From: Folioceros fuciformis
Taxonomy: Eukaryota; Anthocerotophyta; Anthocerotopsida; Anthocerotales
Direction: 5' to 3'
NCBI GenBank assembly: GCA_049999805.1
Contig: JBNGIO010006382.1
Location: forward strand, 269,182-333,181
Length of the DNA: 64,000 bases
Part shown: positions 11,668 to 23,476 of the stretch, in pieces
Position numbering within the stretch: the stretch's first letter is position 1
Layout of the letters: every line of letters begins with the position of its first letter
The notes under the pieces: model-generated
The model's database searches: none
Seen by the model: only the letters and a program-made list of their open reading frames with translations
Told to the model about the DNA's origin: nothing
Position numbers and translations under genes: made by a program

Positions 11668-11789
11668 CCTGTACAGGAACGTCTCCTGGGTATTACCGTT
11701 CAAGAGGAGATGTTGATGTGAGGACGAGGCGTGAATTGAACATCTCCATAGACATGCTTCTGGATGTTATCGTGCATTGGTGCAAAAAA
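11668..11789 (+). other. Possible internal coding exon, unidentified
   Basis: A pyrimidine-rich tract ends in ctgccag at 11667 and a good donor (aaaaaa|gtaagtc) follows at 11790. Between them one frame reads about 40 residues with no stop, including SPGYYRSRG, DVDVRTRREL and MLLDVIVHWC. The composition looks coding and is flanked by splice-like sites, but no partner exons could be joined with confidence. An upstream open stretch in another frame ends at about 11551 (DDTALLFVDTSARVG) and could belong to the same gene. Family unknown. Confidence 0.5.
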
Positions 11790-12555
11790 GTAAGTCTTTG
11801 CAGGTCTTGTGGTGCAGAACTACCGTAGTCCACTTCTTAACTTTGGCGGTGATTGCTTTGGCCAGGTTTAAGCGCATGATCTAAGCGCATACCATTCTGC
11901 AGCTCTGGTTCAACATTGTATGCACAGTCGAATATGAATGAAAATGGAGACATAGAGCAGAAGCGACTAGGATCGACGCTAGGATCAGAGTTGAAGAAGC
12001 TTCTGGATCTTGTCTTCTTCCATCTTTTCAGCTAGTGCAGCAAACCCAGCAGCTGGGCTGGAAATCTGAAAAGCTACGAGTCTTCTTCTTTCGTACAAGG
12101 TTAGATAAATGCTGCAGGAGGCATCAACGTCAGTTCTGAGCGTCATTTAAAAGGCATCATGTCAAAGTTGGGGCTTGTTTCTCAAAATCATTAGTCTTCG
12201 TTGTTACGTCCGTCCTCGACTTTATGGTGAGTGGAAGAAAGAATGTGAGCTTACACCTATGCTGCTGGTTGCAAGACAGACTCCTCGAGTTTGTTCCTAC
12301 ACGAGAAGCAGACGCTTTCCTTGGTTTCCATCACGAGTTGTGAGTTCTAAGGATTCCTTCACAAGCACTAGTCTGGATGTTCACTTCTCTTTTGGTGGGG
12401 GTAATGCTGACGAGTTCTATGTTTTTGGCATGGGCTCCGTGCATGGGAAATACTTTAGATATTTTTAATAATTAATAATTTTTTTATTCAATTCGAATCT
12501 AACTACGAAGTTATGCTTTGGATAACTTGGAACAGGTCATATGCAACTATTTGGT

Positions 12556-12628
12556 AGGGTGAAACTGCACCTTTATGTTTTGGAGTCCCGACTAGGTACT
12601 CCAAAACATAAAGGTGCAGTTTCACCCT
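12556..12628. repeat. Perfect 31-bp inverted repeat with 11-nt loop (hairpin)
   Basis: The arm 12556-12586 (agggtgaaactgcacctt...ggagt) is the exact reverse complement of 12598-12628; the loop is cccgactaggt. Both strands therefore encode nearly the same peptide. It could be a MITE core, a small-RNA precursor or an assembly fold-back; no target duplication is evident. Confidence 0.5.
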
Positions 12629-12994
12629 TCCAATTTCACTATGTATGTTATATATGGAGATGGCTATATATGGCGTTAGAGGTGCAGTGGGCACGACATA
12701 CCTCTTTAAGAGACAGCTCACTCGACGTAGGCGGAAAGGGGAAACGGGACGTACGCTGTACATAGTATGCATCGAAAGATGTGCAGCGACGGGAATACGG
12801 GTCCAGAAAGGCACGAAACGAAACACTTCGCAGAATCTCGTCCCAAGTGCTTGGCGGTTGCTCACTTCCACCGGACGAGACGAAGACTGATAAACCCTCC
12901 ATTGTTTCTCTGAAGGCTTAAGAAAACAGCCTTAGAAGGCTGAGACCAACGAGGACAGGCGGTCTCGAAATCGCCCCGGGTCACGGACCTGAAG

Positions 12995-13667
12995 ATGCAG
13001 AGAGGGTCTGGACAAGCTACCAGTTCCGTAGAGAAGAACAAGGATGATGAGGTCAAGGACGTGGAGGTGCTCACCAGCGCGTGGGACCTGGTGAGAAGCT
13101 TGCGCGGCTTGCTTGCTTCCCATGTCGTTGTTGCCCTCGCTGGAGCATGAGCTGACCCGGGCGGGCCTTTCTGTCGCAGGTCGTCAGCTGGATGAAGGAT
13201 ACGAGTGGGGATGCAGACAGCGACCCCGAAGACAAGGCTCAGCCGGCATCCTTGCCGCCAGCTTCTAGGCCACCCAGGTTTCCAAGTGGAATGATGTGAA
13301 AGTTGTTGTAGAAGAACGGACAGCAGGGTCTCTCTAACCCATGTCTGCTGCTGCTGGCTTCAGGGTGGGATTGGGAGCCAAGAGTTTGCTGCAGAAGCAG
13401 AAACAGGTTGAAAATCTGAGCCCTCTGGAGAAGAAACTCAAGGCCAAACTGAAAATCCCGCCTACACATGGCGGCCATCACGGGCAGGCGCACAGCAAGA
13501 AGAGAGTTTTATCAGATGAGGAGGGCAAGGTGAACGATGGTTCCGGCGATGAAGGCCTGGAAAGTAGAGCCTCTGCCTTTCAGCGCAGGAGCCAGATTTC
13601 ACCCCACACCATCCTTCAGCCAGATGCTACACAAGCTTCAAGAAAACGGAAGAAAAAACACAAGTAA
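12995..13667 (+). CDS. Small basic nuclear protein of the plant LGLGAK-motif family, function unknown
   Basis: Three exons, 12995-13090, 13180-13277 and 13364-13667, join in frame to 165 residues; introns are GT-AG. The pattern is an N-terminal segment with a W-x-x-x-V-S-W-M helix, a Ser/Asp-rich linker, then PPRVGLGAKSLLQKQKQ, SPLEKKLKAKL, an acidic stretch, ESRASAFQRR and a Lys/Arg tail KRKKKHK. The order [L/V]GLGAK, then PxEKKLxAKL, then ESRxSAF, then a basic tail matches a conserved but uncharacterised plant family, from general memory of such sequences; the exact database family is not asserted. The basic tail suggests nuclear or nucleolar localisation. It converges with the next, minus-strand gene. 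Confidence 0.5.
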
Positions 13668-13895
13668 CTCATGTCCCTGAGCATGTACATGAGTGGCTCT
13701 TCTCATCGGAGGAAAGGGGAGACGTCGGCAGGTTGCAGCAAGTGCACAAGTATAGCATTGTTGGCGATTGCTGCGGAGGAATAGCATGTGGTGTGTCATC
13801 AAATGCGCCTGTCCGAATCCCTGAAGCTTCTAGAGATCTGCACGTCCAGTGAAAGAACAAACTTAAGCCTCTGTCAGGTGAAAGTTTCGGAGGTA

Positions 13896-14380
13896 TCAGG
13901 TCACGATGGAGAACACGCTCACCTCTGCCCTCAAGCTTTCAGAGAACTTCTTCACTTGCTCGGCCACGTCCGCTTTAGTTTCTTGGCCTGTCAAGAGGCA
14001 TCAGATTGAACATCTCGGTTAGCCATCGAGCTGGCATATTACACACCGCCACAGGACTCTACGCTTTTGCTATCGTCATCATAATACATAAATTCCCGTT
14101 CGAAGCTAAGCTAACCTTTCAGTGCAAGCTCTTCAAGCTTCTTCGACGACTGCACAGCAAATCGTTGAAATGAAGGACTGCACATCCCACCAACCATCAT
14201 CCACATCAATCTCCCCCTGTCACTCGAAAACCATTCGTTCTGCCAAATACCTTGCGGAAGGTCAGCAACAACAGATTTAAAGAATTCTCGCAGGCACACG
14301 TACTTGTTGGCAAGCCGATCTACCAGCAACTCGTTCACCACATACTGCATGACCCTAGCGAGGAAACCTCTGCCAGACAT
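13896..14380 (-). CDS. Small conserved plant protein, function unknown
   Basis: Three exons, 14380-14304, 14177-14116 and 13987-13896, give 76 residues. The protein begins MSGRGFLARVMQYVVNELL, continues VDRLANNPSFQRFAV across the first splice site, and ends in a charged coiled-coil-like stretch (ADVAEQVKKFSESLRAE). This pattern is what I recall of a short plant protein with the same opening and an FQRFAV motif; no function is known to me. The last codons are uncertain: a donor-like GAG|GTGAGC at the end of exon 3 could splice to further coding or 3' UTR sequence, while reading through gives a TGA at 13896. Confidence 0.5.
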
Positions 14381-15743
14381 CTTGCCGAGATGTCAATTCC
14401 AAACTGCAGGGACGCACAAACAGAAAATGACGCGAAGAGTAAGCCCAGGACACCGATAGATCGACCATAACCGAAATGAAATTCAATCCATGCCCTCCAC
14501 GCATAGATTCGAGGAGGATTCGGACCCAAACCCTACAAGCGGGGCGTGGATCCTTCGATGCTGCAGAACTGCGTGGTGGGCACGGCGCCGGCTCGGCGAA
14601 ATTGTTTACCGACTACAAATCAGCCACACCGGCGAACCCTGCCTGATCCAGAACAATCCGACAAACTTCTGAAACCTGAACGGGGTCATTGACAACGTGG
14701 AAACCGTATCACTTATATAAGAGTTCAAGTCGGCAAAAGTAGCCTTCCTCAGTGCCCTGTCTGCTGGAGGTCTCAGCTACAGCACCCTGTCGCGACAATC
14801 AGACAAAGCTCCTGAGGAACACAGTGTGCGTGAGAGCTTCAACGCTGCGCAAAACAAGATGCAAGCTGAAGCTACTAGAAGAACGCAGAGACGGGGGTGG
14901 GTTCGACGAAGTGAAGATGTATCTGCATCTACTTCGACTCTTTGGAGCGAATGGCTGTTAATTATGGTGGGATTGTCTGCGTCCCCTTGACCAAGCTTCC
15001 TTGAGTTTCGAAACCTGACATTGCGGCGGAACGGGACGAGCCAAAGAATATCTGTGCCCGCAGCTCAAAGAATTGGACCCTGTAACCCTACATCGGCTTC
15101 GAAGAAAATGCCAGCTCTTGAAGGGGGTTGAATGGGTACCGGGCGGCAGGGAAGTTGGGACATGGATTTGCACATAGTGGCCTTTCTACACAGTTGGTCT
15201 TACTGGAGGCGCAGAGTGGTAGGGACGAAGGACAGGCGTGGCGTGAATTGGCAAAGGAGAGGGACATCTTCAAGAGCTGAGGCTTTGTCACCGTCTTGAA
15301 CGGGGCCTTCAATTTGCGGATGCTTGTGGGAATTTCTGTTCATCAGGGTGATGCGGTGAGCAATCTTGCGAAGGCTGTGTGCACTCTGTAGCCCGTTTGG
15401 TTCGGCTGCCTTATTTCCGTCTTCGTTGTTCAAACGACGATTGTCCAATTCTTGTGTGTGGAAATTGGGAGAAGATGTAGCAATGATGAGTGTTAGCTTT
15501 CACACATTCATTCCGGTGTGTGACTCATGCCTGCTGAAGTCAGGAGTTGTGATTCTGGTAGCTTTGCTGAAGTTGGCTTGACTGTCTGGTGTGCCCTTTG
15601 GTCTACGTACCTCAGAGACAGGCCTGCCCACTGACCTTAATCTGGTTGGCCTGGCAGCGTTGAATGTTTTTTGGATTTGTGATCTGAGCTCGATTGTTCA
15701 TTTGGAATACCAGGACCAAGTCTTTACTTCTCAAGAGCTTGCC
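14381..15743. other. Intergenic region
   Basis: Upstream of the small minus-strand gene and of the plus-strand alpha-crystallin gene. Several short frames exist on both strands but none shows a motif, consistent splice sites or a family resemblance. The 5' UTR of the downstream gene probably begins in the last 200 bp. Confidence 0.5.
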
Positions 15744-17219
15744 ATGTGGCCTTGCATAGTTCCTCCAGCTGTACAAGATCAGAAAATGCCTGATCCTGAG
15801 GAGGACGACACCATGGACGGGGGATTTCAAGCAGAGCTGCTGGATCAACCAACTGTTTCACATCCGGCGTTTGAGCAGGAGGCTACGACCAGTATACACA
15901 GGGCTCTTCCGCCCTCAAGAAGCCGAGGTGGGCTGTCGACAAATGACCAGAGATTCCTTCTTGTATTCATCCTGGGAGGCTATTTTGGACCAGACTTACG
16001 GAACGACGCAAATCGAAAGTCTGCTTTGCAAAGGAAGGCTACGCACACACCTATGTACACAGCAGATCTGCTGGGTGGTTCTGTGTTCAAGCTCTCTGAA
16101 ATCGAGAGCATATACTATTATTTGCTCCGGAAGTCGCACCCAAGTGCAAGAGTGAAGCTTCAGTCGTTGTATAAGTTCTTGCATGGCCATTTGACACCTC
16201 CTGTGAGGGAGACTTTAGATGATGATCGGCAGTTTCCGGATCTGTTTCCAACACTCTTGCACAAGCAATCTAGGTACAAAGGCACTTACAAAGTTGTGGA
16301 AAGCATCGTTTTTATTGATGACCCAGATGTGTCCTTCATGAAGCTGGAGGACATTAGCAGGTTCAAACATCTTAGTGGTCTGAGTGACCTTGCAGTTGAC
16401 AGAAACGCAGCAAGGTCATACGCGCATGGTCAAAGGGCAGACAGGGATGACGAAAGGCAGGCCCGTCTTATGGAAGTTCATGCCCAAGGTTTGAAGAGTC
16501 AAGGTGGAGTTGACGCTGGCGAACCCAATGGTCGTGTGAAAAGGAGAAGAAAAAAAGGGGAGGTGGAGACCGCACTCTCGCAGAGTCCACTGGTGGCACA
16601 GCACCTAGAAACAAGTCAATCTGCTCCACGTACGGAAATCGGTGCTGCAGTGTTGCTTCTTCCTGGTGTGCCTTCAGCAGAACAGTGGAGTAGTGTAATA
16701 GGTGCAATAAAGCCATCGATAGTACTCACTGGAACTGCAGCAGCTCGTCAAACTGGTCCTTTGGTTGGACTGGTCGACATTGGGGATTGTGAGGACGCTT
16801 ATCTGTTCCGTTCGGCCTTACCAGGAGTGAAGAAGGAAGGTGTGTGCTCGATTTTGTCTGTTGCTGTGAGATACTGCGATTTCCTTGTCTTTGTGACGTA
16901 ATATCAGGGTAGACTTTGACGTTCACTCTTCCGTTGACAAGCAGGCGATTTCCATTGTGAAGTGGAATTTGACGGGAAGGTGACGATCAAGGGCACTACC
17001 ACAACTGGAGAGGCTAGAATTGTGAGGGATGCCAGAGTATTCAAGATGCAGAGTCAGTACCTGTGTCCTCCGGGACAATTCACGGTATCATTCTACCTGC
17101 CTGGACCAGTCGAACCTAGTCAGTTCACTGGAACGTTTGGCTCAGATGGTATTCTGGAGGGCCTTGTGTTCAAACAGAGAGTGAGAAGTGGTGCTGCAGC
17201 TTTGACGTTCGAGTCCTAA
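15744..17219 (+). CDS. IDM2/IDM3-like nuclear protein with C-terminal alpha-crystallin domain
   Basis: Two exons, 15744-16839 and 16945-17219, give 456 residues. The last 110 residues read VGLVDIGDCEDAYLFRSALPGV, then FHCEVEFDGKVTIKG, YLCPPGQFTVSFYLPGPV and GTFGSDGILEGLVFK. This is the alpha-crystallin (HSP20-like) fold as found in Arabidopsis IDM2/ROS5 and IDM3/LIL, which work with the acetyltransferase IDM1 in active DNA demethylation and protection from silencing. The N-terminal two thirds carry NDQRFLLVFILGGYFGPDL and LYKFLHGHLTPPVRETL, resembling the N-terminal region of the plant family, and a basic stretch KRRRKKGE near 16550. The first in-frame ATG (15744) is used; another at 15786 is possible. 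Family membership is well supported; the molecular role is inferred. Confidence 0.5.
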
Positions 17220-17571
17220 AGGTGCGCGTCAGTGGCTTGTGTAGAAAACGTCCTTAGTGGGTGGATTTCCCGTGTGCATCGATTCTTATGATACGCTGTT
17301 GATGTTTGTACACGCGAGCTTTTGCTCTCCCCAACCAGCTTTTGGCATTCATTCTTGCCAGAAGTCTGTCGTGACGGTTGGTTGTTAAGAACTGCATACC
17401 GTACGCTGTCTCATCCTTCGTGATCCCATATCACCACATCTGCATGTGGGTAGAAAATTTCTGGTAATTTCAGATAAGAGACAGACATGAACGTGTCCAA
17501 CCTGGTAGCAGTTTTTAGCGGAATCGTTTCTGTTTGCTGTTCACTCGTCGAATATTCTTGAGACGAGCGGC

Positions 17572-17760
17572 GAATGCACTAGTACCGAGTCCAGCAGAGA
17601 ACGCACTACTACCGAGTCGAGCACCGAATGCACCAGTACCGAGTCGAGCATCGAATGCACTGCTACCGAGTCGAGCAGCTCATGCACTACTACCGAGTCG
17701 AGCAGCGAATGCAATGTTACCGACTCGAGCCTCCAATGCACTGCTACCGAGTCGAGAACA
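17572..17760. repeat. 27-bp minisatellite, seven units
   Basis: Seven consecutive 27-bp units of the form gaatgcactgctaccgagtcgagcagc, each differing at a few positions, start at 17572. As 27 is divisible by three, all frames stay open and give nine-residue repeats on both strands (for example NALLPSRAA). It lies between the stop codons of two convergent genes and is not part of either, so a coding role is unlikely. Confidence 0.5.
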
Positions 17761-17892
17761 TGCGTCCATCGTGTACCCTTAGCGATGGAGGTGAAAACAG
17801 GAAATGCTCGATGCTTAAGGCAACGGCAAACTGGCTAAGACCAGTAACACCCTAGGGTTGTTAGCACGGCCATTCGCCCTCCCCATAGCGTG

Positions 17893-20212
17893 TCACCTCA
17901 CCAGGGTTCTTGAGTCGAAGCTGACGCTGCTGAGCGAGGTCGTGTTGCTATGCTCACCGCCGAGATCCTCGGAAGTGGAGTACAGGCCGCTTCTAGACTG
18001 GTACGAAAATGGAGGACTCTCCACTGGGACAACACCCTCCAGCATCTGCAGCACAAGCCTCATGGTCGGCCTGAGCGACACGTCTTCTTGGATACACCAT
18101 AGAGCAATCCGGCACAGCAGCTTCACCTGTTCTACGTCAACAGTCCTGCCCATGTTCCATTCGATTTGCAAATCCTTGTCAAGTAGGTCTACAATGTCAC
18201 CCGTCTCTAGTTGCTGATGTACCCATTCGGGGTAGATCATCTTTGCGTCATCCACGGTGTCAGGGTCAACGTCCAACCTCCCACTAACCATCTCCAGCAG
18301 CACCATTCCCCAGCTATAAACATCACTCTTGTGGGTAATGAACCGTTCTCCCATCGTCCACTCTGGGGGCAGGTACCTGTGGGTACCACGCAAGGTAGAC
18401 ACGAGAGGGACCTTATCACTGTCCATGAGTTTGGTAAGTCCATAGTCAGTTACCTTAGCTTTAAAGCTGCTGTCCAGCAGAATGTTGGCAGGCTTGATTC
18501 CATAGTGGAGTATCTGCTTGGGGCAACCTTCATGCAGGTGGTGCAGCCCCCTTGTCGCGTCTACCGCAATCCTGAATCTCTGGATCCACTGAAGAGATGG
18601 CAGCTGCTTGTTTGAATTGTCAGAGCGGAATATATACTTGTCTAGAGAACCATTTACCAGGAACTCGTACACAAGTAGCCTATGCGATCCCTCGAAACAG
18701 TATCCTAACAGCCTCACCACATTGTTGTGTTGGATGCTCCCCAAAGCAGCCATCTCTGCACGAAATTCTTTCTCCTCCTGCCTTGATCCTTGCAGTTGCT
18801 TCACTGCGACCGTCTCTCCAGTGACAAGAACCCCTTTATGAACCACTCCGAAACCTCCCTTGCCCAATTCTTCACAGAAATTGTTGGTAGCGGCCACTAG
18901 CTCCTTGAAGGTAAAGCGAAGCGTTGCTTCCATGACAACATCATTCAGTGTAAAACCTTCAAACTTCCCTTCCAACCCATCGTCGGTAGGGAGACGGCGT
19001 CTCCACAGCAAAAACCCAACAAGGCCCCCAACAAGTATTACTATAGGAACTATAATGCCTGCCAATGCAGCGATCATGTGTTAGCCGTGAACAAGAACGA
19101 CCTTCCTGCGGGACAAGGCTACTGCATATATGGTGGTACCAACAGATTGAAAAAGAAAAAAAAAAAAACTAACCTAACACAATCGGCGTAACAGACGCTG
19201 CCCGGTTCTTGGGGTTCGGAGAGCCTGTAGGTAGTGCAAAAAGCAATGCGATCAACGCCAGTCACAAGGCAAACCTGAACTCACAGACAAATTGGTGGCA
19301 AGTCCTTATAAGCTGCTTACGTGCGGAGGGGGGAGACAGGGGCTGAGAAGGGGAGCCAGGATTGTCGGGCTGAGAAGGGGAGCCACGAGAGTCTGGCACC
19401 GGTGCTGGTGCTGGTGCTGGATTCCCAAGAGGACAAGTTGCGTTCTGTATCAAGCCAGCACTGCAGTAACAGAGAAAATTCTTGGACGATTGGTCATAGC
19501 CACAAACACCGTTGCTTGCTGTGCAAGTGGCGCATTGCTTGCTGGTTGTGAGTATTGCATCCCATTGCATCTGATATCCGTGCACCCAATTTGCAGCATT
19601 GTCTCCCGGTCTGAGGTTTACCACGGAGGTATAGCCCAAGGTGGGACCATTGGAGGAACAATTCAACGCCTGCAGATTGATGCTGTCCGCTGGACTTGCT
19701 TTATGAGTGCAGCAGCCAGGAAATCGAAGGGGCGGACCTGCTCCACATTTCTCATATGCCTTGCATGCATCGCTGGAAAAGTTGCAGAGATAGTTTCGGG
19801 AACCTGTCAACAACGGACCATTGCTGCTGTCACAAGCTGTGAAGAGAAAGACGGTGTTGAAGAGTTGGAGAGGCCCGCTGGAGTTCACAGCAAAGTTCCG
19901 ATCAGAGATGTCCTTAAAGCAGCCCCTACCATTGGTGAGGAAGGAATCACTGATCACCACTGTACGGTTCGAATAGTTGAGGGACTGTACAGAGTAAGAT
20001 CCAGATTGTACCGTCATATTCAAAGCTCCAGAGTTGCATGTCAGCAGGCCTTGAAAATCAGGATGCCCGCAGCCAGGACTCAGGGCAAACGGATACGACA
20101 CGGATTTGCCTCCGCAGGTGGACTGGCAAGGAGAAGGAGGAGCAGCAGCACCCCCTTCCAAACATAGAGCGAGAATGAGAAGGAAAGAGAAGATACGCTT
20201 GGGCCCGTGCAT
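17893..20212 (-). CDS. GUB_WAK/LRK10L-type receptor-like kinase, probably catalytically inactive
   Basis: Membrane receptor of the wall-associated/LRK10L group. Exons 20212-19321, 19224-19174 and 19058-17893 give 702 residues. Order: signal peptide MHGPKRIFSFLLILALCLEGG (1-21); Cys-rich GUB_WAK_bind region starting CQSTCGGKSVSYPF; WAK-associated region with CATCTASNGVCGYD; Pro-rich stalk; transmembrane segment about 309-333; kinase domain about 360-640. Gly loop GKGGFGVVHKG and VAVK lysine (401) are present. The catalytic HRD/HFD aspartate is replaced by Gly: HYGIKPAN (Gly501), and DFG reads DYG (519-521). RYLPPEW and SDVYSWGMVLLEM are intact. Loss of the HRD Asp predicts a pseudokinase with a binding or scaffold role. 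The first ATG that opens the signal peptide is used. Confidence 0.5.
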
Positions 20213-23200
20213 TGCTCCAGGAGGCCGCCTGCAGCACAAGGGACGGGAGCAGAGAAACAGCGTATCCACAAAACAGGAACTGCGTCCGCAGGCAGGATCC
20301 TGCAGCTCAGAAAATCTCTCCCTGACGACGGCTTCCTGCGACTTCAAAACTGTTCCACTCCGCGCTCAGGAGGCGCCATCGCATAGCAAATCTCCCAACG
20401 CAACAATTGGAAGCCGTCCGATCCACGTGCTTCCTGCTCCCAGTCCACTACGCTACACCCCACGAGACCAAATACGAGGAACATTCGACGACGACACTGA
20501 GAAAGCGCTGATGAAGAGCATGAAGATTCCCGACCGATCTACTGGTCTTGATGAACGAGAAAGAAAAATGATGCTGAAAAACATGGCAGTGAATTCAATT
20601 TGGCGCCACTGGACGGAGCCAGAGCAGGCAAAGCTTCCAAGCTGCTCAGACTCGATCAAGCAGCGGCGCCAGCATCACAATCCTTCTACGCTGAAACGAG
20701 CATGCCAACACAGTCCCTGGCAGGGAGAGCAAATTAAAGCACCCCGGAAACTCCCTGTAGACATCACAGTAGCAGTGTGCGGCAATGCGCCACAAAATTC
20801 GATCACACCGCTAGAATTCACGGGGCAGCCGCGTGCTTCTGTGCGCTACAGCGCTCGAACAGCCATCGATCCGTGAGAGACCCAAGACTGCGTCCACAAC
20901 CCGACCTCGCCTCGCCTGGAGAGACGCGGGTCGAGTCTCCAGTCTAGCGGAGCTTGCCACACAAGTTAGGCTAACCAGCTGCGACAACGCTTCGTTCAGC
21001 GAAGCCGACTACACCGGTGTGAACAAATGCGAGGGGAAGGAAGGGGGCGCGAAAGCGAATGGCGCGAGTCTCGCCAGCTGTCGGTGGCGACCCGGGTTTC
21101 CATGCAGCTTGTGGCCACCTCGCCCAATGATCGCTTCCAATACGCGCTCAGTGGGTCCCGTTGGATCGTGAGCCACGGGTTGCGCCCTCTTACCGATGTT
21201 TCGCCGCTTGTATAGCCGAGGGTTGCCATTAACGGAAGGCTGCGTTGTTTTTTTCCCACTCCTGAGTTGCGCACGATGGATCAAATTGGCCCAACCAGAT
21301 CCTTTCCCGCCTGAGCCGCTCTTCTGGCAGCTACCTGTCAAGCCCGATCGAAAAATTCTTATCAAATGCCCAACGCGATTTCCTTTCCCTGACTCGGTTG
21401 CACTGTTCATTCAAACTCTTCACCGTCGTGATCTGATCGGTCTTACAGCTATGCCACCCTACTTTCTTCCTCCTCTGGCCTTGTCTGTAGAGCAGATCAC
21501 AGATCTATACTATGGTGATGGATGTCCCTCCTTCTAGAACCCAGCTCTTGTCACGGAAGGCACAGCTTAATCGCATCCTGACAGCCTTGGTAGCACATGA
21601 GACGGCAAGGAAGTGAACATACAGTACCATCGTTGTGTGAGCAGTCTAGTCTACTTCTACTTGAGACAAAACAAGGATTGATATCTGGACATTTCTAAAC
21701 AATTCACTTTCCCTGTCCTGTGCTGAATCGGGTCTTGTGCTATAACGCATATACGAGCATTTGCGTGCACTTCTGCAGCAGCGTCTCGGCCAGCGAGCGT
21801 CGGTGAAGCATTCGGGAAATCATCATCAATCGATAGTGGAAAGCAACCAAGACGAGGAAGATGCTGATTCGGTTGGTAGCTTGACTGTTGCGCCTCCTCA
21901 CGGCTCGCCATCCGCCATAGCCGGAAGGAAGTACACGGTTGGAGCGCCAGCCGATGTAGAAGTCCCTGTTGCTATCCTGTTTTTTTTTCCTGATCCCCGG
22001 CCCAGGCCCCGGCCCCGTAACAAGATGCATGTGTCTCGAGGCGCGGGCCGGGAGCAAGCCATCATCATTGGATCCGAGGGCTTGCTGTACCTTGTGTGCG
22101 GACTACCCAGGTGGAGATTGTGTGTGACGAGATGAGGAATCTGCATCTGGCAGCTGCAGCTGGAGTCGTAAGCGTAAGCGTAAGCACGGCTTCGTCGCTA
22201 AGGACTCTGTGAAATGGCCGATAAAGATTAGGACAAGCCACGCGGTCTGGGACACTCATGCCAACGCAGGCAGACTTGAGAGCTCAGTACAGTGTCGTCA
22301 GCGAAACCAAAACCGTTGGCACTCATTGTGATGAATCCCTTAGCCAGAGCTCCGCAATGAACTCGTCTGCCTCCAGAGTTCCAGTCTGTGAGGAAGAGCC
22401 GTGGCCGCGTTAGGGATTGGAATTCCAAGTTGGCAGTGGATCATTCGGTGAGCTTGTCCGCGGAATGTTGCATCGTCCTGACACGCTTTGCAGGTACGGT
22501 ACAGCTTCGTCAGGCTAGGTCTGATGAGACGGCCGCTGGTGACATAGCGCGTTCCTTCCTCACGACATCAGCGAGGAGTGACCACTTTGTTGTGTGCGGA
22601 CGTGATGTAGGAAGCGTAGCGCTCCCTGCGTGTGCAGTTCGTGAGGCTTGATGATGGAGCAGGCAATAGACTACCTGGCTGTGAAGATGGTGGTGCTTGC
22701 CGAGAAGATGCAAGGGATAGCAACAGCAGTAGCAGGGATGAGAAATATCCAAAGGCCCGTGGATGGCTTTGAAATTCCGTGCCTTGGAGCGATGGAGCTT
22801 GCGCCACATGGTGTCACGTCGGGTTTTTCCGACATCCCTTTTCAAGATTCATTACGCCTCGTGACGTTGGCTTGCGATGGCACCGCCCAAGTTGCAATAT
22901 AGATATGTATGTGATTTCGGAATTTCCTTAGGCTATGGGTTATGGATGTGTTGGCGTCGACGTGGGGGCCTGTGGCAAAACCGTACATGGACGGCGACAC
23001 ATATGTATGTAGACAAGTAGCGAGGCATTGGCCACTTGGCCACGTGTGCGATTGAGGTGGGCAAAGGACGGGATGGAACAATCCTTGCAGTTCCACTACA
23101 GTCGTGACTCATCACCTCTTCTTCCTCTTCGCACCGGCACCGGGAGAGGCACCGGGACAAGGCACCGGCAGGGAGGGTCCTCAGGGGGTCAGGAGCACCG

Positions 23201-23476
23201 GCAGGCTTGGGTCCTTCAAAATGGACCCCAGCCTCTCTAACAATTGACGCATTGTGAGCTGTGGTCTGTGACCGGCCCTTGTTGATCGTAGCTGTCGATC
23301 CACACCAGCTATGCTTCGCACGGTCACATCCGAATTGTGAATTCCGTTGCGACCAAGAGACGAGGACGGGGGCTGGCAGCTTCAGCTTCAGCTGGCTGCT
23401 GTCGGAATTGCTTGTTCCCTTGGCATTTGCTTTGCGTGTGAGATCTATCTGGTGGAGGAGGTTCGTGACAGGCAGC
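20213..23476. other. Intergenic region of about 3.3 kb with no assigned gene
   Basis: Upstream of the receptor kinase (-) and of the universal stress protein (+). Many overlapping open frames occur because of GC-rich sequence, but none has recognisable motifs or consistent splice sites. Short local repeats include cgtaagcgtaagcgtaagc at about 22170 and a ggcccaggccccggccccg tract at about 22000. Confidence 0.5.

Larger units (their letters stand above)
10753..12994. other. Long region with no assigned gene
   Basis: It holds the 5' side of the LPAT gene, a possible isolated coding exon at 11668-11789 and a perfect hairpin at 12556-12628, both listed separately. An AT-rich stretch lies at about 12455-12500. 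Other open frames are short and show no family motif. Confidence 0.5.

Noticed and set aside
19292-20167. 291-codon plus-strand ORF
   Set aside because: Exact antisense of the GUB_WAK ectodomain exon, which has clear family motifs on the minus strand.
20106-20876. 256-codon plus-strand ORF overlapping the receptor-kinase start
   Set aside because: Antisense to the signal peptide and ectodomain exon; composition follows the GC-rich complement, with no motif.
22388-22902. Plus- and minus-strand ORFs of 80-110 codons
   Set aside because: Overlap each other on both strands with no motifs and no consistent splice sites.
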